Source of the DNA: Rhizobium sp. RU36D
Lineage (GTDB): Bacteria > Pseudomonadota > Alphaproteobacteria > Rhizobiales > Rhizobiaceae
DNA: 64,000 bases
Assembly (NCBI RefSeq): GCF_900176345.1
Contig: NZ_FWXU01000008.1
Location: forward strand, 1-64,000
Reading direction: 5' to 3'
Shown here: piece after piece, positions 39,388 to 47,827 of the stretch
Layout of the letters: every line of letters begins with the position of its first letter
How positions within the stretch are numbered: the first letter of the stretch is position 1
The notes under the pieces: model-generated
What the model was told of the DNA's origin: nothing
The model's input: the letters and a program-made list of their open reading frames with translations, nothing else
Database searches by the model: none
Translations under genes and position numbers: made by a program

Positions 39388-39472
39388 CCTCCGTCATGGT
39401 CGGGCTTGACCTGACCATCCATAACTCCTTGAAATTTATGGATCTCGTCTCAAGGCCGAGGATGACCGGAGG
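39388..39472. repeat. RIME-like palindromic element
   Basis: Ends CCTCCGTCAT and ATGACCGGAGG are inverted copies. The centre has ATCCATAA paired with TTATGGAT, and a GTCGGGCTTGACC module sits inside. The design matches the RIME class of rhizobial intergenic elements. Confidence 0.7.
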
Positions 39473-39514
39473 AGAATACAGGCTTTGTCATCACGCTGAG
39501 GGCGAAAAGCGCCC

Positions 39515-40093
39515 TCACCGCACCCTCAACCCATCCACAAACACATCCACCATGCGCATCACGGCCGGCTGCCAGTTGGCGGGTCCCTGGGCGTATAAGA
39601 TCCCGAACAGCGTGTTGAGCAGTTCGTCGGCGGGGATGTCGGCGCGCAGCGTGCCGGCCTCCGCGCCGTGGGTCATCAGCTGGGCGACGGCGGCGACCAT
39701 GCGTTGGTAGGTATAGGCTTTCAGTTCTGACGAGCCGTGGGCGGCGAGCTGCAGCGCCTCGATCATGCCCTTCTTGGTGGCCACGAGGCGGATGGTGGCG
39801 TGCAGCCAGGTGCGCAGCGCATCCACCGGTTCCTTGTCCCTCACCAGCCGTTCGGCAAGCTCGGCCAGAAGCTCCACCTCGTGGCGATAGACCGCCTCGA
39901 ACAGTGCCTCGCGGGTGGGGAAATGCCGGTAGAGCGTGCCGATGCCCACGCCCGCCTGTCGGGCCACGGCCTCCAGGCTCGCCTGCGGTCCGCCGGCGGA
40001 GAAGATCGCGGTCGCCGCTTCCAGCAGCCGTTCCCGGTTCTTGATGGAATCCGCGCGCGGCTTGCGGCTTGTTTTTTGCTTCTCCGGTTCCAT
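39515..40093 (-). CDS. TetR-family regulator of the aldehyde oxidoreductase operon
   Basis: Regulator of 192 residues with a helix-turn-helix near 20-65 (FSAGGPQASLEAVARQAGVGIGTLYRHFPTREALFEAVY across that span) and a TetR_C-type ligand domain. The start at ATG 40093 discards an unlikely N-terminal extension. It diverges from the paoABC-like operon, and a perfect palindrome lies between them, so it most likely represses that operon and itself. The inducer may be an aldehyde. Confidence 0.88.
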   Translation of the reverse strand: MEPEKQKTSRKPRADSIKNRERLLEAATAIFSAGGPQASLEAVARQAGVGIGTLYRHFPTREALFEAVYRHEVELLAELAERLVRDKEPVDALRTWLHATIRLVATKKGMIEALQLAAHGSSELKAYTYQRMVAAVAQLMTHGAEAGTLRADIPADELLNTLFGILYAQGPANWQPAVMRMVDVFVDGLRVR

Positions 40094-40123
40094 CTTCAAA
40101 AACTGCCACTGCCCACTTGCTAA

Positions 40124-40140
40124 ACGGAGGCACCCTCCGT
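40124..40140. promoter_or_regulatory. TetR operator candidate
   Basis: ACGGAGG-CAC-CCTCCGT, a perfect 7-bp inverted repeat with AT-rich flanks (AAA before, ATATTA after), 30 bases upstream of the TetR start. It lies in the divergent promoter region and overlaps a possible -10 (TATATT) for the rightward operon. Confidence 0.7.
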
Positions 40141-40281
40141 ATATTAGTTGAAGACCGCCCCGTTGCAAGGGAGATGCCTGGCGGTCCGATTGCATCATCA
40201 AGACCATCATTCCGCCGTTTGCCGGGCTTGCCGCCCGCTCGGCCCGATCCTTACATCACATCACCTGAATGGAGTATCCCC

Positions 40282-40794
40282 ATGACACTCTCCATCAGCC
40301 TCACCATCAACGGTCATCGCCAAGACATTGCGATCGACGACCCGCGCGTGACGCTGCTCGACCTCCTGCGCGAGCGGCTTGACCTCACGGGCACGAAAAA
40401 GGGCTGCGACCGCGGCCAGTGCGGTGCCTGCACCGTACTCGTGGATGGACGGCGTATCAATTCCTGTCTCAGCCTGGCGGCCACCTTGGACGGCGCCGCC
40501 ATCACCACCATCGAGGGCCTGGTCGAGCATGATGTGCTGCATCCGGTGCAGGCCGCCTTCATCGCCTGCGACGGCTTCCAGTGCGGCTATTGCACGCCGG
40601 GCCAGATCATGAGCGCCGTCGGCCTGATTTCCGAAGGCCATGCCGGCGACGATGCGGAGCGGGTGCGCGAACTGATGAGCGGCAATCTCTGTCGGTGCGG
40701 CGCCTATCAGGGCATCACCCAGGCGGTGCTCGAGGCGCAGAAAGTGATGGCCGGCAATCCGGCAGCCGATATCAGCGGAAGGAGTGCGGCATGA
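40282..40794 (+). CDS. paoA: Aldehyde oxidoreductase 2Fe-2S subunit
   Basis: Iron-sulfur subunit of 170 residues. It has the plant-type cluster motif GCDRGQCGACTV with a fourth Cys in INSC, and the second cluster motif CGYCTPGQ...LCRCGAY. Unlike E. coli PaoA it has no long Tat signal, so the enzyme may be cytoplasmic. It carries electrons from the molybdenum site toward the flavin subunit. It is followed by a four-base overlap with paoB. Confidence 0.9.
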   Translation: MTLSISLTINGHRQDIAIDDPRVTLLDLLRERLDLTGTKKGCDRGQCGACTVLVDGRRINSCLSLAATLDGAAITTIEGLVEHDVLHPVQAAFIACDGFQCGYCTPGQIMSAVGLISEGHAGDDAERVRELMSGNLCRCGAYQGITQAVLEAQKVMAGNPAADISGRSAA

Positions 40795-41849
40795 ACCGGT
40801 TCGATTTCATCCGGCCCAAAACCGTGGCGGAAGCCGTGGCCGCGGCCGCCGAGCCGGGCTCGGCCTTCCTCGCCGCCGGCACCAATCTCGTTGATCTCAT
40901 GAAGATCGGCGCATCGCGGCCTGAGCGCCTGATCGATCTCAACGGCCTTGAGGGCCTTGACCAGATCGAATGGCGTGCCGATGGCGGTGTGCGTATCGGC
41001 GCCATGGTCCGTAATGCCGATCTCGCCTATGACGCGCGCTTCGCCAAGGCCTTTCCGGCGGTCGCCGAAGCCCTGTTGTCCGGCGCCTCGGCGCAGCTGC
41101 GCAATGCCGCGACCGTCGGCGGCAACCTGATGCAGCGCACCCGTTGCGCCTATTTCCAGGATCCCGCCAGCGCCTGCAATCGCCGCAATCCCGGCGCCGG
41201 CTGCGACGCCAAGGACGGCCTCAACCGCATGCATGCGGTCATCGGCTGGTCGGAGAGCTGCATCGCCACCCACCCCTCGGACTTCTGCGTGCCGCTGGTG
41301 GCGTTCGATGCCGTGGTCGAGGTGGAGGGGCTTCAAGGCCGGCGGGAGATCCCGCTCGATGCCCTACACCGGCTGCCCGGCGACACGCCGCATCTGGAAA
41401 CGGCGCTTGCCCCCGGCGAGATGATCGTCGCGCTGCGGCTTCCCGCTGAGGCCGCCGGCTTTGCCACCCATGCCCGCTATCTCAAGCTGCGGGAGCGCAC
41501 ATCCTATGCCTTTGCCGTGGTATCGGCAGCGGCAGCGCTGCAGGTCAAGGATGGCGTCATCTCCGCGGCCCGGCTGTCGCTCGGTGCCGTTGCGGCCAAA
41601 CCCTGGCGCGCGCGGGAGGCCGAGGCCGCTCTCGTCGGCCAGCCGCCGACAGCGGAGGCCTTTGCCCGCGCGGCGGATCTCGCGCTCGCGGATGCCAGAC
41701 CCTCGGGCGACAATGCCCACAAGATCGAGCTGGCGCGCCGCATTCTGGTGCGCGCGCTGTCGCTCGCCGCGGAAGGCACGCCGGACACCATGCCGGCGCT
41801 GCCCGCCTCCCCCTTCTCCAGCCATCCGGGAGCAAGCCATGTCGCCTGA
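40791..41849 (+). CDS. paoB: Aldehyde oxidoreductase FAD subunit
   Basis: Flavin subunit of 352 residues. The FAD-binding segment FLAAGTNLVDLMK near residue 27 and ATVGGNLMQRTRC near residue 108 are conserved. The Cys-rich insertion RTRCAYFQDPASACNRRNPGAGC is the extra 4Fe-4S site of PaoB-type proteins. Its ATG overlaps the paoA stop (ATGA), and its end overlaps paoC by eleven bases, so all three are translationally coupled. Confidence 0.92.
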   Translation: MNRFDFIRPKTVAEAVAAAAEPGSAFLAAGTNLVDLMKIGASRPERLIDLNGLEGLDQIEWRADGGVRIGAMVRNADLAYDARFAKAFPAVAEALLSGASAQLRNAATVGGNLMQRTRCAYFQDPASACNRRNPGAGCDAKDGLNRMHAVIGWSESCIATHPSDFCVPLVAFDAVVEVEGLQGRREIPLDALHRLPGDTPHLETALAPGEMIVALRLPAEAAGFATHARYLKLRERTSYAFAVVSAAAALQVKDGVISAARLSLGAVAAKPWRAREAEAALVGQPPTAEAFARAADLALADARPSGDNAHKIELARRILVRALSLAAEGTPDTMPALPASPFSSHPGASHVA

Positions 41850-44094
41850 CGCTCAACCGATCAGCACCACCCGCTACGGCTCCAATGCCGGCCAGCCGCT
41901 CACCCGCCGCGATGGCCTGCTCAAGGTCACCGGCCGCGCCACCTATGCCGCCGACAATCACCCCGAAGGCATGCTCTATGCCGTCTATGCCGGCGCCACC
42001 ATTGCCCGCGGCCGTGTCACCTCGCTCGATGTCGCGGCGGCGAAGGCCCATCCCGGCGTGATCGAAGTCTGGACGCCGGACAACCGGCCGCCGCTTTCCC
42101 ATGATCCCGATGCCAAGCTGCCGCCCTTCGGCTTCCGCATCGAGGCGCTGCAGAGCGACCGGGTGCGCTATGCCAACCAGCCGATCGCGCTGGTGATCGC
42201 CGAAACGCTGGAGGCGGCGACGGAGGGCGCCGCCCTCCTCCATCCACAATACGAGGTCGATGAGGCCCGCACCGAGCTCGACAATGGCCAGATGTTCGAT
42301 CCGCCCTCGGTCGGCGTCGGCGGTCAGCCGCGCAGTGCCTTCGGCGATGTCGAGGCGGGGCTGAAGGCCGCCACCGTTGCCATCGAGGCGGAATATGAGA
42401 CGCCGGCGCAATATCACAATGCCATGGAGCCCCATGCGGTGGTCGCGGTGTGGGAGGGCGACAAGCTGACGCTCGACATGCCCAATCAGGCGCTGGTCAT
42501 GAGTTGCGGCCTCTATGCCAGCTATTTCGGCATCCCGCCGGAAAATGTGGTGATCCGCTCGCCCTTCCTCGGCGGCGGCTTCGGCTCCAAGGCCATCATC
42601 AACGGCCCGCAGATCCTCGGCATCCTCGCCGCCCGCGCGCTCAAGCGCCCGGTCAAGCTGGTGCTGACCCGAGCGCAGATGTATGGCCCGGTCGGTCATC
42701 GCGGCCGCACCTGGCAGACGCTGCGCATGGGGGCGGATGCGGAGGGCCGGCTGACGGCCCTGCATCACAGCGCCATCTCCGCCACGTCTAGCCATGACGA
42801 CTTCCTGGAGCCGGCGGCCAATGCCTCCACCCATCTCTATGCCAGCCCGGCCATCCTGTCGGAGCATCGCGGCCTGCGGCTCGATATCGGCACACCCGGC
42901 CCGATGCGCGCGCCCGGCGAGGCCTCCGGTTCGGCAGCGCTCGAAATCGCCGTGGACGAGCTGGCGGAAGCCTGCGGCGTCGATCCGCTGGAGTTTCGCC
43001 TCAAGAACTACGCCGAGACCGAGCCCGGCAGCGGCCGCCCCTATTCCTCCAAGGCGCTGCGAGAGTGTTATGCCGAAGGTGCCCGCCGCTTCGGCTGGGC
43101 ATCGCGGCCGCTCCAACCCAGGATGATGCGCGATGCCGATGGCTTCCTGGTCGGCTGGGGCATGGGCACGGCGCTCTTTCCCTGCCCGATGTTCCCGGCG
43201 GAAGCCCGGGCGACGATCCGCGCTCATGGCAAGGCGCTGATCGAAACGGCCGGCGCCGACATGGGCCAGGGCGCCTGGACGGCGCTAGCCCAGATCGGGG
43301 CGGAGGCGCTGGGGCTCGCTCCCGATGATGTCGAGTTCCATTCCGGCCTTTCGACCCTGCCGGATGGCGGCATTGCCGGCGGCTCCGGCCACACGGCAAG
43401 CGCCGGTGCTGCCCTGGCCGGTGCCGGCAAGGACGCGATCGCGAGGCTCACCGACCTCGCCACATCAGATCCCGCCTCGCCGCTGTATGGTGCCGGCAAT
43501 ATCGGCGTCGTCGCCCGGGGTGGCCGGCTTCACCGGCGCGACGATGACAGCCGCAGCGAAAGCTATGGCGAGATCCTCGCCCGCGCCGGCGGCCAGGATA
43601 TCGTCGGCACGGCGCAATCCGCGCGCGATCCGGCAGCGGCCGCGTCCCATGCCATGTATTCGCACGGCGCAGTGTTTGCCGAGGTGAAGATCGATCCGAC
43701 GCTCGGCCAGATCAGGACGACGCGGATGGTCGGCGCCTTTGCCGCGGGCCGGATCATCAATCCCCGGCTGGTCGAGAGCCAGTATTTCGGGGGCATGATC
43801 TGGGGCGCGTCGTTTGCCCTGCATGAGGAGGCGCTGCATGATCCCCGCACCGGGCGCATCATGAATGCCGATCTCGCGGAGTATCACGTGCCCGTCAATG
43901 CCGACATCCCCTCGCTCGAGGCCATCCTGATCCCGGAAGATGACGCTTACGTCAATTCCATCGGCGTCAAGGGCGTGGGCGAAATCGGCATCACCGGCAC
44001 GGTCGGCGCCATCGCCAATGCCATCTGGCACGCCACCGGCGTCCGGGTCCGCAAGTTCCCGATCCGCATCGAGGATATTCTCGGCGGCTTGTGA
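41839..44094 (+). CDS. paoC: Aldehyde oxidoreductase molybdopterin subunit
   Basis: Catalytic subunit of 751 residues in the xanthine dehydrogenase family. Residues 30-135 form the aldehyde oxidase a/b-hammerhead domain. The molybdenum domain has SPFLGGGFGSK, PGPMRAPGEASGS and the C-terminal GVKGVGEIGITG with the catalytic Glu. It probably oxidises aromatic or aliphatic aldehydes to acids. The accessory chaperone paoD is not adjacent. An MFS transporter lies on the opposite strand beyond a repeat element. Confidence 0.92.
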   Translation: MSPDAQPISTTRYGSNAGQPLTRRDGLLKVTGRATYAADNHPEGMLYAVYAGATIARGRVTSLDVAAAKAHPGVIEVWTPDNRPPLSHDPDAKLPPFGFRIEALQSDRVRYANQPIALVIAETLEAATEGAALLHPQYEVDEARTELDNGQMFDPPSVGVGGQPRSAFGDVEAGLKAATVAIEAEYETPAQYHNAMEPHAVVAVWEGDKLTLDMPNQALVMSCGLYASYFGIPPENVVIRSPFLGGGFGSKAIINGPQILGILAARALKRPVKLVLTRAQMYGPVGHRGRTWQTLRMGADAEGRLTALHHSAISATSSHDDFLEPAANASTHLYASPAILSEHRGLRLDIGTPGPMRAPGEASGSAALEIAVDELAEACGVDPLEFRLKNYAETEPGSGRPYSSKALRECYAEGARRFGWASRPLQPRMMRDADGFLVGWGMGTALFPCPMFPAEARATIRAHGKALIETAGADMGQGAWTALAQIGAEALGLAPDDVEFHSGLSTLPDGGIAGGSGHTASAGAALAGAGKDAIARLTDLATSDPASPLYGAGNIGVVARGGRLHRRDDDSRSESYGEILARAGGQDIVGTAQSARDPAAAASHAMYSHGAVFAEVKIDPTLGQIRTTRMVGAFAAGRIINPRLVESQYFGGMIWGASFALHEEALHDPRTGRIMNADLAEYHVPVNADIPSLEAILIPEDDAYVNSIGVKGVGEIGITGTVGAIANAIWHATGVRVRKFPIRIEDILGGL

Positions 44095-44141
44095 GGGTTG
44101 GGAATCGTCCTGGCGGGTGGACGGCGAAGCCCCAAACTCAC

Positions 44142-44254
44142 CGTCATGCCGGACTTGATCCGGCATCTAGCGCGATCAAGTCCTTGATCGCATCAAGACT
44201 CTTCCCACGGCGCAGACGCGCCGTGGCTGGATTCCGGCCTTCGCCGGAATGACG
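44142..44254. repeat. Palindromic mosaic element, copy 3 of 3
   Basis: Third copy of the 113-base element: CGTCATGCCGG start, GCGATCAAG-TC-CTTGATCGC hairpin, CACGGCGC-AGAC-GCGCCGTG hairpin, CCGGAATGACGG end. It differs from copy 1 mainly near the left arm (ACTTGATCCGGC in place of CCGCCGAGCCGGC). It lies between the convergent paoC and MFS genes. Confidence 0.85.
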
Positions 44255-44280
44255 GAGAAGGGTGTACGCACCAGCCCTCA

Positions 44281-45519
44281 TCACCTCGCCATACCCGCGG
44301 CCGGTGGCGCCGCCATCTCCCCATCCGCCCGCTTCGGCGGAAAGGCCAGGGCCATGGCGGCGGCGCCTAAGCCCACGGCGGCGGAGGCGATGTAGAGCCA
44401 TTGATAGCTGCCATAGGTGTCGTAGAGCCAGCCGCCGCCCACCGGGCCGAAGGCCATGCCGATGCACGAGGTCATGGCGGCCGCACCCAGCACCGTGCCC
44501 ATCACATGGGGGCCGAAATAGTCGCGCGCCAGCACCGCATAGAGCGGCATCACGCCGCCATAGGCCATGCCCAGCACCACGGCCAGCATGTAGAACTCCG
44601 TCAGTTCCGCCACATGCACATAGGTGTAGATGCCTATGGCCTGCAGAACCAGCCCCGCCACCAGCACCCGGCGCACGCCGAGCCGGTCTGCCGCCACGCC
44701 AAAGGCCAGCCGTCCGAAAAGGCCGGCCACGCCCTCCACGCTATAGATGCTGGCGGCGGCAAGCGGCGTCGCGCCGCAGATCATGGCGTAGCTCACAGTG
44801 TGAAAGATCGGGCCGGAATGGGCCGCGCAGCACAGAAAGAAGGTGCCGGCCAGCACGAAAAATTGCGGGGTGGCGAGCGCCGCAAACCGGCCCTTTGGCG
44901 GGGTTGCGGCCTCATGCTCGGCCATCCCGGCATCGGTCGCCATTGCGCTCTCGACCGCCGGCGCACGGCGGATCAGCATCGCCGCAGGCACCAGCAACAC
45001 GCCGGCGGCGATACCAGTCATCATCATGGCGCTGCGCCAGCCATAGGCTTCGATCAGCACCGTCGCGAGCGGGGTCACCACCATCGGCGCCACGCCCGTG
45101 CCGAGCGAGACCAGCGATACGGCGAGGCTTCGGTTCCGGTCGAACCAGCCGATGGTGGCCGCCATGATCGGTGCGAAAAACGCGCCGCCCGAGGCGCCCA
45201 CCAGTCCGCCATAGGCGATCTGGAACAAGAGCAGGTCCCGCGAGCGGCTGGCGATCAGAAGGCCGGTGACCAGCAAGGCGGCGGCCACCAGCACAACAGG
45301 CCTTGCGCCGATGCGGTCGCTCAGCGTGCCCCAGACGAAGCCCGCCACGCCCATCACGAGAAAGCCGACCGTCATGGCCGCCGAAATGCCCGCCCGCGTC
45401 CAGCCGGTCTCGTCGGCGATCGGTTGAAGATACACGGGTAGCGAAAACATCGCCCCCATCGCCACGCAGGTGATCAGCGCCCCCGCTGCCACCACCACCC
45501 ATCCATAATGCCGTTCCAT
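44281..45519 (-). CDS. MFS transporter, monocarboxylate/OFA-like
   Basis: Major-facilitator transporter of 412 residues with twelve predicted helices, beginning ERHYGWVVVAAGALITCVAMGA. The loop 2-3 motif GTLSDRIGARPVVL and its counterpart GVAADRLGVRRVLV in the second half are the usual MFS signatures. The overall style is that of bacterial monocarboxylate or oxalate/formate-type carriers. Position beside paoABC suggests export or import of an acid, but this is only suggestive. Confidence 0.87.
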   Translation of the reverse strand: MERHYGWVVVAAGALITCVAMGAMFSLPVYLQPIADETGWTRAGISAAMTVGFLVMGVAGFVWGTLSDRIGARPVVLVAAALLVTGLLIASRSRDLLLFQIAYGGLVGASGGAFFAPIMAATIGWFDRNRSLAVSLVSLGTGVAPMVVTPLATVLIEAYGWRSAMMMTGIAAGVLLVPAAMLIRRAPAVESAMATDAGMAEHEAATPPKGRFAALATPQFFVLAGTFFLCCAAHSGPIFHTVSYAMICGATPLAAASIYSVEGVAGLFGRLAFGVAADRLGVRRVLVAGLVLQAIGIYTYVHVAELTEFYMLAVVLGMAYGGVMPLYAVLARDYFGPHVMGTVLGAAAMTSCIGMAFGPVGGGWLYDTYGSYQWLYIASAAVGLGAAAMALAFPPKRADGEMAAPPAAGMAR

Positions 45520-45743
45520 ATGCGCCTCTCCTCGTCACATCATGGCTTCCATCCCTCATTGACGAAGGACGGCTGGAGATTTCGACAGGGCGGTCAAGAT
45601 TTTTCGCCGCCCTCCCAACAGGTCACAAAACCACTTGTATTTTGCAATTGGTAAGTCGTAGCCAATCCGCTTGCAGATTGCAAGATGCCTTGCTATCCGA
45701 CATGCCAGAAATAGAGCGGGTTCGCATGCAGGGGGATGACATC

Positions 45744-46244
45744 ATGGAGCAGAGGTCGGGATGCCCGATCAACCTCGCCGTCGAGGTCCTGGGCGATCGC
45801 TGGAGCCTCGTGGTGCTGCGCGACATGATGTTCGGCAATTTCCGCACCTATGGCGAGCTGCATGGCAATTCCCTTGAAGGCATCGCCACGAACATCCTGG
45901 CAAACCGGCTGAAGCGCCTGGTCGAGGAAGGGCTGATTACGGCCTCGGCGGATGCCACCCACAAGCAGCGGATCATCTACAGCCTGACGGACAAGGCCAT
46001 CGCGCTGGTGCCGATCATGGTGCAGCTCGGCGCCTGGGGCACGCGCTTCCTGCCGGTCGCGCCGGAGCTTGCCGCCCGTGCGGTGGCGCTGGAGCACGGC
46101 GGTCCGCAGATGTGGTCAGACTTCATGGATGAGCTGCGCCACCTCCATCTCGGCGCGCCACCGCCCGCCCGCTCGGTGCTGGCAGAACTCGATGCGGCCT
46201 TCCGCCAGGCGGAGCAGACCGCCGGACGTCCTACATCAGGGTAA
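45744..46244 (+). CDS. HxlR-family transcription regulator
   Basis: Regulator of 166 residues. The HxlR winged helix (about 5-95) includes the N-terminal conserved Cys in QRSGCPINLAVEVLGDRWSLVVLRDMMFG, which in relatives senses quinones, aldehydes or oxidants. The start ATG 45744 is favoured by AGGGGG eight bases upstream. It diverges from the MFS gene, its likely target; TTGCAATTGG and CAGATTGCAAG repeats between them are candidate half-sites. Its 3' end overlaps the convergent secreted-protein gene by 14 bases. Confidence 0.86.
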   Translation: MEQRSGCPINLAVEVLGDRWSLVVLRDMMFGNFRTYGELHGNSLEGIATNILANRLKRLVEEGLITASADATHKQRIIYSLTDKAIALVPIMVQLGAWGTRFLPVAPELAARAVALEHGGPQMWSDFMDELRHLHLGAPPPARSVLAELDAAFRQAEQTAGRPTSG

Positions 46245-46620
46245 CGTTGATATAGTTGCGGTAAACGTCAATACACACATCCGGCGTGCCATTGACGATG
46301 GCATTGCGCACCGAGCGATCCATCGAGCCACGCTTCAGCATCTGTTCGAGCCTTGCACGGTTGGCCTTGCTGCTGAAGGTTGAGTCGTTCTCGTCGCCGG
46401 GATCGCGCACCCCGAACTGGTGGTAGTTGGCGCGGTCTTGGCGGATGATGGCCGCGGCGTCCCGCAGTTCGTAGCCATCGGAGGCGTGGTGGTCGTCCTC
46501 GCTCAGCGTCGCGCAATAGCTTTCGATCGGGTCCGCCGCCGTCTGGGCGATGGCAAGCGTGGATGCGGTGCCGGTCAGCAGAAGGCTGGCGAGAGTCACG
46601 GTAAACAGGCGTATTTTCAT
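46231..46620 (-). CDS. Hypothetical periplasmic protein, 129 residues
   Basis: Small exported protein with a clear signal peptide (MKIRLFTVTLASLLLTGTA to about residue 26, ending AIAQ). The mature part is polar and acidic, with two Cys residues (SYCATL and DVCIDVY) that could form a disulfide. No family is recognised. It overlaps the HxlR gene end and is preceded by AGGC on its own strand, a modest ribosome site. Confidence 0.75.
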   Translation of the reverse strand: MKIRLFTVTLASLLLTGTASTLAIAQTAADPIESYCATLSEDDHHASDGYELRDAAAIIRQDRANYHQFGVRDPGDENDSTFSSKANRARLEQMLKRGSMDRSVRNAIVNGTPDVCIDVYRNYINVTLM

Positions 46621-47381
46621 AGGGGCCTCCCGAGAGTGATGGTCGAACTAAGCATATCGGCGAAAGCCCGTCGATGGCGTTTCAAAAATAGTCCTGCAAC
46701 GCGGGCTGCGCCCTTCAGCACGGCGCGCTGAAAAGGACCTTGCCGAGGAAAGGCCCGGCCACCCACGCATGGCCTTCCCCCTCCCGGGTTGCAGCCAGGC
46801 GGGCAAGACATGCAGCCGCTCGCCAGAAAATCCGCCGCCTCCCCTTCGCCAAGGCACTGATTTTCCTGATCCAGCACGCATCAAAGGCGCGCATTGGCCG
46901 CAGCCGTCATCCCCGCCGTCGTCGGCCGCGCCATACTGTGCCCGTCCCGCCGCGGATACACCGGAGATGCGTTGCCGGCGAGGCGGGGCCGGTGCCCTGG
47001 AAGTCAGGTCGAAACGCGGACCGGGTTTTGAGGGGCTGTGCAGAAAATGGTCTCCCTCTCGCAGTTATCTGCGGGGCGTGCCTGTGAGGCACACATGATT
47101 GGACCGGCAGCTGGTCGCGCAAGCGGCCTTTCGTGACGCGGCAGGCCCGGAAACGGACCCACCCGCCTCACCCTGGAAAAGGTGCCGTCATCCGCGCAGA
47201 GAGACCGAAGTTGCACGGCAAAAGACACCGAACGGGACACGGCTTCGTGTCACTTTACTATTCACTCACAGGCATGAGGACGTGTCCCGGCCGCGAGTTC
47301 AGGGCCTTCGCGCCCACCGGCATGATCACAACACGGGGCAACCGCCCGCGTGATCGCGAAACCGTGCAAGGGAGAATGCGC
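46621..47381. other. Gene-poor interval
   Basis: About 760 bases without a convincing gene. Open frames occur on both strands but are Arg/Pro-rich and lack ribosome sites. One short hairpin GACACG-GCTT-CGTGTC occurs near 47236-47252. The interval could be decayed coding sequence or a long regulatory region for the two flanking genes. Confidence 0.4.
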
Positions 47382-47825
47382 ATGACCGAAACCGAGCCTG
47401 ACCTTCGCGAGCGCCTGGCGCGGCAGCATTATGAACGTTATTGGCGCAGCGTCGCAACGCTGAACGATTACCCATCGGTCTGCCACACGCGGCGATGCCG
47501 GCGCATGATGGCCTGCGAAGGCGTGATGGTGACGAGCGAGTATCAAAGGCCGGCCATGAAGGAGCGGGAAACCCTGGGCCTGCCTCCCGACACCGTTGCA
47601 TGGCTGCCCGCCTGCCTGGCGCATGACGATCCCGAATATTTCGAGCTGATGCAGGACTGCGAGCGCTGGCTGCGCGAGGTCATGCGTGATGTTGGGGGCC
47701 TGATCCTGCCCCGCTTCGAATGCATGGACCCGCCGCGACAAACGCTGCCGGCCGGTCGCAAGCGCCGGCCGGAGGCTCGCTATTTCAAGCTGATCCTGGG
47801 CAACAGGGGCCTGATTGAGTTTTGA
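47382..47825 (+). CDS. Cys-rich hypothetical protein, 147 residues
   Basis: Soluble protein starting at ATG 47382, with AGGGAG seven bases upstream (an ATG six bases earlier is possible). The segment CHTRRCRRMMACEG (Cys-x4-Cys-x5-Cys) is a motif I associate with small rhizobial hypothetical proteins and may bind metal; further Cys occur in LPACLAHDDP, QDCERW and FECMDPP. The C-terminus is basic. It converges on the DUF2778 gene with only two bases between them. Confidence 0.7.
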   Translation: MTETEPDLRERLARQHYERYWRSVATLNDYPSVCHTRRCRRMMACEGVMVTSEYQRPAMKERETLGLPPDTVAWLPACLAHDDPEYFELMQDCERWLREVMRDVGGLILPRFECMDPPRQTLPAGRKRRPEARYFKLILGNRGLIEF

Positions 47826-47827
47826 CC

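Noticed and set aside
46740-47098. Overlapping frames of 80-115 codons
   Set aside because: Arg/Pro-rich in all frames with no ribosome sites or recognisable motifs.
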